Assembly (NCBI GenBank): GCA_910585815.1
Contig: CAJUFJ010000047.1
Coordinates: 1-29,337 of the forward strand
From: an uncultured Oscillospiraceae bacterium
GTDB taxonomy: Bacteria; Bacillota; Clostridia; Oscillospirales; Oscillospiraceae
Direction: 5' to 3'
DNA: 29,337 bases
The position numbers and the translations under genes were made by a program. Under the pieces are notes generated by a model that was not told the DNA's origin, did no database searches, and was given only the letters and a program-made list of their open reading frames with translations. Positions 7,820 through 15,023 of this stretch are shown one piece after another. Numbering within the stretch: the first letter of the stretch is position 1; each line of letters begins with the position of its first letter.

Positions 7820-8614
7820 TCACCGGAGCAGCCGCCGCTCCCGGGCCGCCCCCACCGCCAGCAGGACCAGCCCCAGCACCGCCAGGGCGGCGGGGGTGAG
7901 GTAGTCCAGCAGCCAGGGCTCCACCGCCTCGGGGACCACCCAGCGGCACAGCCAGCCGAATGCCGGGGAGGCTGCGGCGGTAATCAGGGCGCACACACCC
8001 GCCTTCCGCCAGGGGCCGGCGTTCCAGTATGCCAGACAGAGGAAATAGGCCCACAGAAATACCACCCCCAGGGCGGCCAGGGGGAAGGCCGACCGCCACA
8101 GCCATCCGCCTCCGGTGTAGCCGTTAATCACCGCCAGCAGGGGGAACACCCACACCGAGGTGAAGCTCACGCACAGGGGCAGCACGTGTTTCCCGCAAAA
8201 CCGCCAGATAGCCCACCAGCCCAGGGGCAGGACCAGCGAAGCCAGCACAATCCAGAACCAGTCCAGGGTGTGAAAGACCGCCAGCTCCACCACAAAGCAG
8301 ACAGGGATGGCGATGAGACAGCCCGCGATAAAGAGCCGGCGGGAGCCGGTCACCACCCCCCGCCACACAGCCGCCGCCCGGGCCTGGGCCTGAGCCTGGA
8401 GGTCGTCGCAGGCGGTGAAAAACTCGTGTTCCGAGATACCCAGCTCCCGGCAGATGGCGGTAACCAGAGAGACGTCGGGGTAGGACAGGTTGCGCTCCCA
8501 CTTGCTCACGCTGGACTCGGTGACGAACAGCCGCCCCGCCAGCTCCTTCTGGGTCAGCCCCGCCTCCAGCCGCTTTTTGCGGATGTAGTCGCCAAAGGGT
8601 CGTTTTTCTTCCAT
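7820..8614 (-). CDS. Membrane-anchored Cro/C1-type (HTH_3) regulator
   Basis: The 264-residue product has two parts. Residues ~5-62 are a helix-turn-helix of the Cro/C1 (Xre) family: DYIRKKRLEAGLTQKELAGR, then VTESSVSKWERNLSYPD, the recognition-helix signature. After a short polar linker (to about residue 85), the rest is about six hydrophobic helices. The DNA-binding head is therefore tethered to the membrane. Such HTH plus multi-helix proteins are common in clostridia and usually lack a known signal. The ATG at 8614 is fixed by GGAGGAACCCTT upstream; an upstream in-frame start exists but has no ribosome site. A strong promoter and a palindrome precede it, suggesting autoregulation. The downstream MATE gene has its own promoter, so control of MATE is only a possibility. 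Confidence 0.85.
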   Translation of the reverse strand: MEEKRPFGDYIRKKRLEAGLTQKELAGRLFVTESSVSKWERNLSYPDVSLVTAICRELGISEHEFFTACDDLQAQAQARAAAVWRGVVTGSRRLFIAGCLIAIPVCFVVELAVFHTLDWFWIVLASLVLPLGWWAIWRFCGKHVLPLCVSFTSVWVFPLLAVINGYTGGGWLWRSAFPLAALGVVFLWAYFLCLAYWNAGPWRKAGVCALITAAASPAFGWLCRWVVPEAVEPWLLDYLTPAALAVLGLVLLAVGAARERRLLR

Positions 8615-8640
8615 AAGGGTTCCTCCTGTGGATGGTAGTA

Positions 8641-8660
8641 AGCGGGCCGCCGGGCCCGCT
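8641..8660. promoter_or_regulatory. Palindrome at the predicted transcription start of the HTH gene (candidate operator)
   Basis: AGCGGGCC-GCC-GGGCCCGCT forms an inverted repeat with 8-bp arms. It covers roughly +1 to +20 of the predicted transcript. It could be a repressor site or a leader hairpin; the sequence cannot decide. Confidence 0.45.
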
Positions 8661-8666
8661 GGAACC

Positions 8667-8695
8667 AGCGTAGCCCCTGCCGGGGAAAATGTCAA
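8667..8695 (-). promoter_or_regulatory. Predicted promoter of the HTH regulator
   Basis: A consensus -35 TTGACA (8695-8690), a 17-bp spacer, then TACGCT (8672-8667) as a weak -10. Confidence 0.6.
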
Positions 8696-8762
8696 GAAAA
8701 TGGACCGTATTCGCCGCTCGACCAGCAGTCGAGTGGGGTTTTACGCCTAAAAATCTGGGAAA

Positions 8763-8796
8763 AGAACGCACCCGGCACGGTTTATCCCGTGCCGGG
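8763..8796 (-). terminator. Terminator of prfC
   Basis: On the minus strand a 10-bp GC stem (CCCGGCACGG / CCGTGCCGGG, arms at 8796-8787 and 8780-8771) is followed by a GTTCTTTT tail, 26 nt after the prfC stop. Confidence 0.8.
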
Positions 8797-8821
8797 CAGG
8801 TCTTTCGCTCAGATTCCTACA

Positions 8822-10429
<1,608 letters not shown>

Positions 10430-10460
10430 AAGGGTCCACTCCCTTGCTTACGTTATCGTT

Positions 10461-10489
10461 GGCATCCCCGCCCGATGGGCGGGGATGCC
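10461..10489. other. Strong hairpin in the prfC leader; reads as a plus-strand terminator
   Basis: A perfect 13-bp GC-rich stem (arms 10461-10473 and 10477-10489) with a 3-nt loop. On the plus strand it is followed by ATTTTTCCTCTTTT, a textbook terminator, but the only plus-strand RNA that could enter it would be antisense to prfC. On the minus strand it sits in the middle of the prfC 5' leader and is followed by a non-T sequence. Confidence 0.75.
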
Positions 10490-10511
10490 ATTTTTCCTCT
10501 TTTGGCAAGCT

Positions 10512-10540
10512 ATTGTACCATAAGATGGCAGAGGTGGCAA
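10512..10540 (-). promoter_or_regulatory. Predicted promoter of prfC
   Basis: TTGCCA (10540-10535), 17-bp spacer, TACAAT (10517-10512), with TGG ahead of the -10 (extended -10). It is back-to-back with the antitoxin RNA promoter at 10554, with 13 bp between their -35 boxes. Confidence 0.75.
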
Positions 10541-10553
10541 GAAAAAATTCCTC

Positions 10554-10583
10554 TTGCATAGGGCGGTTTTGATGTGTTATAAT
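10554..10583 (+). promoter_or_regulatory. Predicted promoter of the short antisense RNA
   Basis: TTGCAT (10554-10559), 18-bp spacer and a perfect TATAAT (10578-10583) preceded by TGT (extended -10). No protein gene lies downstream before the terminator at 10635, so the product must be a short RNA. Confidence 0.75.
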
Positions 10584-10600
10584 AAACGCAGCGAAAGCTA

Positions 10601-10632
10601 GGAAGTCGATTAAGTAGTTTCATGTTTCCATC
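10601..10632 (+). repeat. Direct repeat shared with 10771-10801 (toxin translation start)
   Basis: The two copies read GGAAGTC-GATTAAGTAGTTT-CATGTTTCCA here and GGAAGTC-TATAAAGTAGTT-CATGTTTCCA at 10771. The first lies in the RNA gene and the second spans the toxin start codon in antisense orientation. Their spacing is 170 bp. This repeat is what gives trans complementarity between the two convergent transcripts. Confidence 0.85.
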
Positions 10633-10634
10633 AT

Positions 10635-10685
10635 GCAAAAGAGACTCCCTGGAGAGGTAGGCACTCTCCAGGGAGTCTCTTTTGC
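10635..10685. terminator. Shared bidirectional terminator of toxin mRNA and antitoxin RNA
   Basis: A perfect 22-bp stem (arms 10635-10656 and 10664-10685) with a 7-nt loop. The outer part of each arm is AAAAGAG / CTCTTTT, so each strand reads a GC stem followed by CTCTTTT. It lies between the convergent RNA gene and the 31-codon gene and must serve both. Confidence 0.92.
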
Positions 10686-10696
10686 GATGGCAGGCT

Positions 10697-10792
10697 TTAC
10701 TGTCCCTTGCGGTGTCTCTCAAGCCATTTGCTCACGCAGTAGGCAGCTACGTTCGCTCCGAGCGACACAAGGAAGTCTATAAAGTAGTTCAT
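10697..10792 (-). CDS. 31-residue single-helix membrane peptide, predicted type I toxin (Fst/Ldr-like)
   Basis: The peptide starts MNYFIDFLVSLGANV, continues AAYCVSKWLE and ends RHRKGQ. This is one hydrophobic helix (about residues 4-24) closed by Lys-Trp-Leu and a basic tail, the build of Fst/Ldr/TxpA-type pore or membrane toxins. I do not recognise a close named relative. The ATG is preceded by GGGAGGAGG at optimal spacing, itself predicted to be masked by a leader hairpin. A -10/-35 pair lies 40 nt upstream of that. The stop TAA is 12 bp from the shared terminator. Its first codons are complementary to the convergent antitoxin RNA. It lies between ilvE and prfC with no shared transcript: the ilvE terminator is just upstream. 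Toxicity is inferred from layout and peptide type. Confidence 0.8.
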   Translation of the reverse strand: MNYFIDFLVSLGANVAAYCVSKWLERHRKGQ

Positions 10793-10796
10793 GTTT

Positions 10797-10825
10797 CCAC
10801 CTCCTCCCGCTGCCGGTGTAGGTGG
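10797..10825 (-). promoter_or_regulatory. Leader hairpin sequestering the toxin ribosome site
   Basis: In the toxin mRNA leader CCACCT (plus 10825-10820) can pair with AGGTGG (plus 10802-10797), which is the 3' half of the GGGAGGAGGTGG ribosome site. Pairing would block translation. A similar intramolecular structure delays translation of Fst mRNA in the known par system. Confidence 0.55.
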
Positions 10826-10838
10826 GGACAGCAAAGCC

Positions 10839-10867
10839 ATTATATCAGTTTTCGACAAATGCCGCAA
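10839..10867 (-). promoter_or_regulatory. Predicted toxin promoter
   Basis: TTGCGG (10867-10862), 17-bp spacer and perfect TATAAT (10844-10839) with TGA ahead (extended -10). The predicted start gives a ~40-nt leader. The -35 begins right after the ilvE terminator stem. Confidence 0.7.
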
Positions 10868-10875
10868 GGACGTGC

Positions 10876-10907
10876 AAACGCCCGGAAGCACACGCTTCCG
10901 GGCGTTT
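10876..10907 (-). terminator. Terminator of ilvE
   Basis: A perfect 14-bp stem (AAACGCCCGGAAGC / GCTTCCGGGCGTTT) with a 4-nt loop starts a few bases after the ilvE stop codon on the minus strand. Confidence 0.85.
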
Positions 10908-10910
10908 AAA

Positions 10911-11972
10911 TTACAGCTTGGTAATCCAGTCGTGGGGGTCGGCCACCCGGCCCCACTGGATGCCGGTGAGCTCGTCATAGAGCTTTTGGGTGATCTCGCC
11001 GATCTTACCGCCGGAGACGGTGACCTTCTTATCGCCCATGGCCAGCTCGCCGATGGGGGAGACCACGGCGGCGGTGCCGGTGCCCCAAGCCTCCTCCAGG
11101 GTGCCCTTCTCGGCGGCCTCGAACAGCTCCTCGGCGGTGATGCGGCGCTCCTCCACCTCATAGCCCCAGTCCTTCAGCAGCTGGATGCAGGAGCGGCGGG
11201 TGATGCCGTCCAGCACAGAGCCGTTCAGGTCGGGGGTGAGAATCTTGCCGGCCACCTTGAACATCACGTTCATGGCGCCAACTTCCTCGATATACTTGCG
11301 GTGGACACCGTCCAGCCACAGCACCTGGCTGTAGCCCCGCTCCTCGGCCCGGTTGCCCGCCCGGAGGGAGGCGGCGTAGTTGCCGCCGGTCTTGGCCATG
11401 CCGGTGCCGCCCTTCACGGCCCGGACGTCCTCGTCCTCAATGTAAATCTTTACCGGATTCAGCCCCTCGGGGTAGTAGGCACCCACGGGGCACACCACCA
11501 CGATGAACTGGACATGGTGGGAGGAGTGGACCCCCAGGGCGGCGTCCAGGCCGATCATAAAGGGCCGGATATACAGGGAGGTGTCCTTCTCATGGGGCAC
11601 CCAGTCCTGCTCGGTCTCCACCAGCTTTTTGATGGCGGACACCGCCAGCTCCTCGGGAATCTGAGGCATGCACAGGCGGTCAGCGGATTTGTTCATCCGG
11701 TCGATGTTGTCCCGGATGCGGAACAGCTGGATGGAGCCGTCGGCGGTGCGGTAGGCCTTCAGGCCCTCGAAAATCTCCTCGGCGTAGTGGAGCACCTTGG
11801 CGGCGGGGTCGATCTGGAGGGGGCCGTAGGGGATGATGCGGGCGTCATGCCAGCCCTGGCCCTCGTCGTAGTCGATGATGAGCATGTGGTCGGTCATGGC
11901 CTTGCCGAACACCAGCTTGGAGGAATCAGGCTTTTCCTTCAGCGTGGCTGCGGGTGTGAATTTGATTTCCAT
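10911..11972 (-). CDS. ilvE: Branched-chain amino acid aminotransferase
   Basis: This fold type IV PLP enzyme catalyses the last step of leucine, isoleucine and valine synthesis, with glutamate as amino donor. The 353-residue length fits the longer BCAT group (BCAT II type). Family marks include LHYAEEIFEGLKAYR (~61-75), YIRPFMIG (~134-141), the PLP lysine in GGTGMAKTGGNYA (Lys194), YIEEVGAMNVMF with the cofactor-binding Glu (~227-238), and GSVLDGITRRS near the phosphate cup. The ATG at 11972 follows ACAGGAG. A -35/-10 promoter and a terminator bracket it as a single gene. No ilvBCD or leu genes are nearby, and no leader attenuator or T-box is visible. Confidence 0.95.
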   Translation of the reverse strand: MEIKFTPAATLKEKPDSSKLVFGKAMTDHMLIIDYDEGQGWHDARIIPYGPLQIDPAAKVLHYAEEIFEGLKAYRTADGSIQLFRIRDNIDRMNKSADRLCMPQIPEELAVSAIKKLVETEQDWVPHEKDTSLYIRPFMIGLDAALGVHSSHHVQFIVVVCPVGAYYPEGLNPVKIYIEDEDVRAVKGGTGMAKTGGNYAASLRAGNRAEERGYSQVLWLDGVHRKYIEEVGAMNVMFKVAGKILTPDLNGSVLDGITRRSCIQLLKDWGYEVEERRITAEELFEAAEKGTLEEAWGTGTAAVVSPIGELAMGDKKVTVSGGKIGEITQKLYDELTGIQWGRVADPHDWITKL

Positions 11973-12009
11973 AGTAGATCACTCCTGTTTCCTTTATAGG
12001 GTAACTCCT

Positions 12010-12037
12010 ATTATAACAGTATTTTCCCCCCGGTCAA
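12010..12037 (-). promoter_or_regulatory. Predicted promoter of ilvE
   Basis: TTGACC (12037-12032), 16-bp spacer, TATAAT (12015-12010) with TGT ahead of the -10. The leader is about 35 nt. Confidence 0.75.
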
Positions 12038-12060
12038 GGCCCTTCGGCCGTATTTTGTGC

Positions 12061-12089
12061 TTGTACTTCCCCCACTTATTTGATATAAT
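12061..12089 (+). promoter_or_regulatory. Predicted promoter of the gdpP-rplI-dnaB run
   Basis: TTGTAC (12061-12066), 17-bp spacer, TATAAT (12084-12089) with TGA ahead. It is divergent from the ilvE promoter 24 bp away. Predicted transcription starts near 12096, which rules out a protein start at 12099. Confidence 0.75.
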
Positions 12090-12134
12090 GAAATACCTTT
12101 GTTTTGTAACCTGAATGTGAGGGGGCCGCCTTCT

Positions 12135-14120
12135 TTGAATCGAAAAATGAACAAGCTGCTCCAGCCCAGCTTCCGGCTGTATTTCGCGTGCCTGATCTTA
12201 TTCGCCCTGCTGTCCGCCGCCTTCTGCTGGCAGCTGGCCCTGGTGGAGCTGGCCCTTGTGCTCCTGCTGGCCCTGTACAGCCGCCAGGCCGCGGTGCGCC
12301 GCCGCCGGGAGCTGAACAAATATCTGGACAGCTACACCGGCAATGTGGACACCGCCACCAAGGACACCATGATCAACTCCCCCCTGCCCATGGTGCTTTT
12401 CCGCCCGGAGAGCGGCGACATCATCTGGACCAACGAGCGGTTTCTGCGCCTGTCTGACCAGCGGGAGCACCTGTACGATGCCAAGCTGTCCGCCCTCATT
12501 CCCGACTTCGACACCCGCTGGCTCATGGAGGGCAAGAGTCAGTGCCCCGCCGAGGTGGCCTACTCCGGCCGGCGGTTCCTGGTCTACGGCCATCTGGTGC
12601 GCACCGGAGGCCGGGGGGGCGGCTTTCTGGCCACCACCTACTGGGTGGACGTCACCGAGCTGTGCCTGATCCGGGACCAGTACCAGGCCACCCGCCCGGT
12701 GGCCGCCGTGCTGTTGCTGGACAACTACGAGGACCTTCTCAAAAACCTGTCAGAGAACGAACGCTCTACCATCATGGCGGAGATCGACAGCCGAATCGAA
12801 AGCTGGGTGGCCGACACCGGGGGCATCCTCCGCCGCTACCAGCGGGAGCGGTACCTCTTTGTCTTTGAACAGCGCCACCTGGGCCGGTTTATCGAGAGCA
12901 AATTTGACATTCTGGACGCCATCCATCAGGTGGTCAACCCCAGCGGCATGAACGCCTCCCTGTCCATCGGCGTGGGCACCGACGGCGACAGCTTCCGGGA
13001 GCTGCTGGACTTCGCCAACCTGTCGGTGGATATGGCTCTGTCCCGGGGGGGCGACCAGGCGGTCATCCGTAACAAGTTTACCTTTGAGTTCTACGGCGGC
13101 CGGTCCAAGGAGACCGAGAAGCGCACCAAGGTAAAGAGCCGGGTCATGGCCAACGCCCTGTCCTCCCTGGTTTCCGACTCCTCCCAGGTGTTCATCATGG
13201 GCCACAAGGCCCCGGACAACGACGCGGTGGGGGCGGCGGCCGGGGTGTGCGCCCTGTGCCGGAAGAACGGCGTCCCCGCCCACATCATCCGGGAGGCGGG
13301 CCCCACCCCCTCTCAGGTGCTCATTGACCGGCTCCAGCAGCTGCCCGAGTATCACGACTGCTTCCTCTCCGCCCAGGAGGCCCTGCTCATTGCGGACAAC
13401 CGCTCCCTGGTGGTGGTGGTGGACACCAACCGCCCCGAGCAGGTGCAGGCCCTGGAGGTGCTCCAGAGCTGCAACCGGGTGGCGGTGATCGACCACCACC
13501 GGCGTGCAGCCACCTACATCGAGGGGGCGGCCCTAAACTACCACGAGCCCTACGCCTCCTCCGCCTCCGAGCTGGTCACCGAGCTGCTGCAATATGTGAT
13601 GGAGCCCGCCCACCTTCTCCGGGCGGAGGCCGAGGCCCTGCTGGCCGGCATCGTGCTGGACACCAAGAACTTCACCATGCGCACCGGGGGCCGCACCTTC
13701 GAGGCGGCCGCCTTCCTGCGCCGCTCCGGGGCGGACACCGCCGAGGTCAAGAAGCTGTTCCAGAACGACCTGTCGGGGACCATCGCCAAGTACTCCATCA
13801 TCCAGAACGCCAAACTCTACCGGGACGGCATCGCCGTGGCGGTGGCCGACCGCCCGGTGGGACGGGTCACCGCCGCTCAGGCGGCCGACGAGCTTCTCAA
13901 CATCATCGGCATCGACGCCTCCTTTGTCATCTCCCCCGACGGGGAGCGGGTGAATATCTCGGGCCGGTCCATGGGGGACACCAATGTCCAGCTCATTCTG
14001 GAGAAGCTGGGGGGCGGCGGCAACGCCGCCGCCGCCGGCGGGCAGGTCTCCGGCAAGTCGGTGGATGAGGTGGCCCAGGAGCTGGCAAGGGCCATCGACC
14101 AGTATCTGGAGGAGGAGTAA
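12135..14120 (+). CDS. gdpP: Cyclic-di-AMP phosphodiesterase family protein (GdpP/DHH-DHHA1)
   Basis: In Firmicutes GdpP hydrolyses the second messenger c-di-AMP at the membrane. The 661-residue product has two transmembrane helices (about 14-50), a degenerate PAS region (~75-165), a degenerate GGDEF domain (~175-330, with ERYLFVFE), then a DHH domain. The DHH motifs are GHKAPDNDAVGAAAG (~354-368), VVVDTN (~427) and VIDHHRR (~450), the Mn2+-binding set. The DHHA1 domain has LGGGGNAAAAGGQ, where the usual histidine after the glycines is Asn630. I chose the TTG at 12135 because GAGGGGG is 9 nt upstream; the frame runs back to 12099 but that precedes the likely transcript. Gene order with rplI and dnaB is classic for Firmicutes. 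Confidence 0.93.
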   Translation: MNRKMNKLLQPSFRLYFACLILFALLSAAFCWQLALVELALVLLLALYSRQAAVRRRRELNKYLDSYTGNVDTATKDTMINSPLPMVLFRPESGDIIWTNERFLRLSDQREHLYDAKLSALIPDFDTRWLMEGKSQCPAEVAYSGRRFLVYGHLVRTGGRGGGFLATTYWVDVTELCLIRDQYQATRPVAAVLLLDNYEDLLKNLSENERSTIMAEIDSRIESWVADTGGILRRYQRERYLFVFEQRHLGRFIESKFDILDAIHQVVNPSGMNASLSIGVGTDGDSFRELLDFANLSVDMALSRGGDQAVIRNKFTFEFYGGRSKETEKRTKVKSRVMANALSSLVSDSSQVFIMGHKAPDNDAVGAAAGVCALCRKNGVPAHIIREAGPTPSQVLIDRLQQLPEYHDCFLSAQEALLIADNRSLVVVVDTNRPEQVQALEVLQSCNRVAVIDHHRRAATYIEGAALNYHEPYASSASELVTELLQYVMEPAHLLRAEAEALLAGIVLDTKNFTMRTGGRTFEAAAFLRRSGADTAEVKKLFQNDLSGTIAKYSIIQNAKLYRDGIAVAVADRPVGRVTAAQAADELLNIIGIDASFVISPDGERVNISGRSMGDTNVQLILEKLGGGGNAAAAGGQVSGKSVDEVAQELARAIDQYLEEE

Positions 14121-14239
14121 AAAGCCTCCCTCTTAGAGGGAGGTGGCACGGCGAAGCCGTGACGGAGGGAGTCCGTCAACGGAAAACTCCCTCAGTCACC
14201 GCCTGCGGCGGCGACAGCTCCCTCAAAGAGGGAGCCTTT
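14119..14239. repeat. Palindromic intergenic element (MITE/REP-like), copy 2
   Basis: The outer ends AAAGCCTCCCTCT and AGAGGGAGCCTTT are inverted with one mismatch. Each forms its own hairpin, and an inner inverted pair (GGAGGGAGT/ACTCCCTC) lies between. It shares the CAGTCA..CGC..GCG..CAGCTCCCT right half with the element at 668-799. It fills the gdpP-rplI gap from the stop codon almost to the rplI ribosome site. Confidence 0.75.
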
Positions 14240-14284
14240 CACGCTAACAAATGTCATCACACATTTAGAAAGGATTTGATTCAC

Positions 14285-14731
14285 ATGAAAGTCATTTTAC
14301 AGCAGGATGTACGCGGCCAGGGGAAGAAGGGCCAGCTGGTGGAGGTCTCCGACGGCTACGCCCGGAACTTCCTTCTGCCCAAAAAGCTGGCTGTCACCGC
14401 CACGGCGGAGAACGTAAACACCATGAAGCAGCAGGAGAAGGCCAAGAAGGCCCAGGAGGCCGCCGAGAAGGCTGAGGCCGAGGCCCTGTCCAAGAAGCTG
14501 GAGGGCATTATGGTGAAGATTGCCGCCAAGTCCGGCGAGGGCGGCCGCCTGTTCGGCGCCGTTACCGGCAAGGAGGTTTCCGACGCCCTGGCCGCCCAGC
14601 ACGCCATCACCATCCCCAAGACCAAGCTGGTGCTGGACGAGCCCATCAAGTCCTGCGGCAGCTACCAGATCAAGGCCAAGCTGGGCTACGAGATCAGCGG
14701 CACCGTCAACGTGCTGGTGGTGGAGGGATAA
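14285..14731 (+). CDS. rplI: 50S ribosomal protein L9
   Basis: L9 binds 23S rRNA near the L1 stalk and affects reading fidelity. The 148-residue protein opens with MKVILQQDVRGQGKKGQLVEVSDGYARNFLLPK split across the N-terminal rRNA-binding domain, whose signature is G-x(2)-G-x(4)-V-x(2)-G-Y-x-R-N-[FY]-L-x-P. A long lysine/alanine-rich connecting helix (~45-75) follows, then the C-terminal domain (GRLFGAVTGKEV onward). The ATG at 14285 follows AAAGGA; an in-frame upstream start at 14159 lies inside the repeat element and is rejected. The gene is flanked on both sides by palindromic repeats. Confidence 0.97.
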   Translation: MKVILQQDVRGQGKKGQLVEVSDGYARNFLLPKKLAVTATAENVNTMKQQEKAKKAQEAAEKAEAEALSKKLEGIMVKIAAKSGEGGRLFGAVTGKEVSDALAAQHAITIPKTKLVLDEPIKSCGSYQIKAKLGYEISGTVNVLVVEG

Positions 14732-14732
14732 A

Positions 14733-15012
14733 AAGCCTCCTTTTGAAAGGAGGTGCCCCAGTGCGCACACTGGGGCGGAGGATTGCATTTTGGCGAAGCC
14801 AAAATATGCGAAGCAAACAAGGGGTCAGAGACTTTTGTGGGGCGGGACGACCTCGGCCCGCCAAACCGATACGCTGGATAAAATGGCGCGCCAGAGTCGT
14901 CGCGCCCCACAGGCGGAGCGGAAACTTCGTTTACTTCGTATGTTTTGCTTCGCAAAACGCAATCCTCAGTCAGCCTGCGGCTGACAGCCCCTTTCCAAAG
15001 GGGCCTTTTAAG
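14733..15012. repeat. Composite palindromic element (copy 3), interrupted by a second element
   Basis: The outer left end (AAAGCCTCCTTTTGAAAGG) and right end (CCTTTCCAAAGGGGCCTTT) match the family at 668 and 14119, including CAGTCA and GACAGC before the right hairpin. Inner arms starting GAGGATTGC on the left and ending GCAATCCTC on the right are imperfect inverted copies for about 40 bp. They are separated by an unrelated 76-bp palindromic element at 14836-14911. The whole fills the rplI-dnaB gap, ending just before the dnaB AAGGAGG. Confidence 0.75.
14836..14911. repeat. 76-bp element with 16-bp terminal inverted repeats, nested in the larger repeat
   Basis: The left end TGTGGGGCGGGACGAC and the right end GTCGTCGCGCCCCACA are inverted copies matching at 15 of 16 positions. 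The left ~27 bp, continuing CTCGGCCCGCC, recur with one change at 19467-19493. Confidence 0.8.
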
Positions 15013-15023
15013 GAGGTGACCTC

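Larger units (their letters stand above)
10590..10685 (+). ncRNA. Predicted type I antitoxin RNA (RNAII-like), ~95 nt
   Basis: The transcript is bounded by a near-consensus promoter and a perfect terminator and has no credible reading frame. Its positions 10601-10632 repeat, on the same strand, the sequence at 10771-10801, which is the complement of the toxin mRNA ribosome site and first codons. The two copies differ at only about four positions including one extra T. The RNA can therefore pair in trans with the toxin mRNA over GGAAGUC, AAGUAGUU and CAUGUUUCCA blocks that cover the AUG. It can also pair in the terminator region, because both RNAs carry the two halves of the same stem. This is the geometry known for RNA II of the pAD1 par locus. 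Exact ends are inferred, not measured. Confidence 0.75.

Noticed and set aside
10510..10722. 70-codon minus-strand frame crossing the toxin-antitoxin terminator
   Set aside because: It spans both arms of the perfect terminator stem and the prfC -10/-35 region, and has no ribosome site.
12099..12134. Upstream TTG start for gdpP
   Set aside because: It lies about 10 bp after the predicted -10 hexamer and has no ribosome site. The TTG at 12135 has GAGGGGG at good spacing.
14297..14788. Leu/Gly-rich minus-strand frame over rplI
   Set aside because: Antisense shadow of the lysine/alanine-rich L9 linker.
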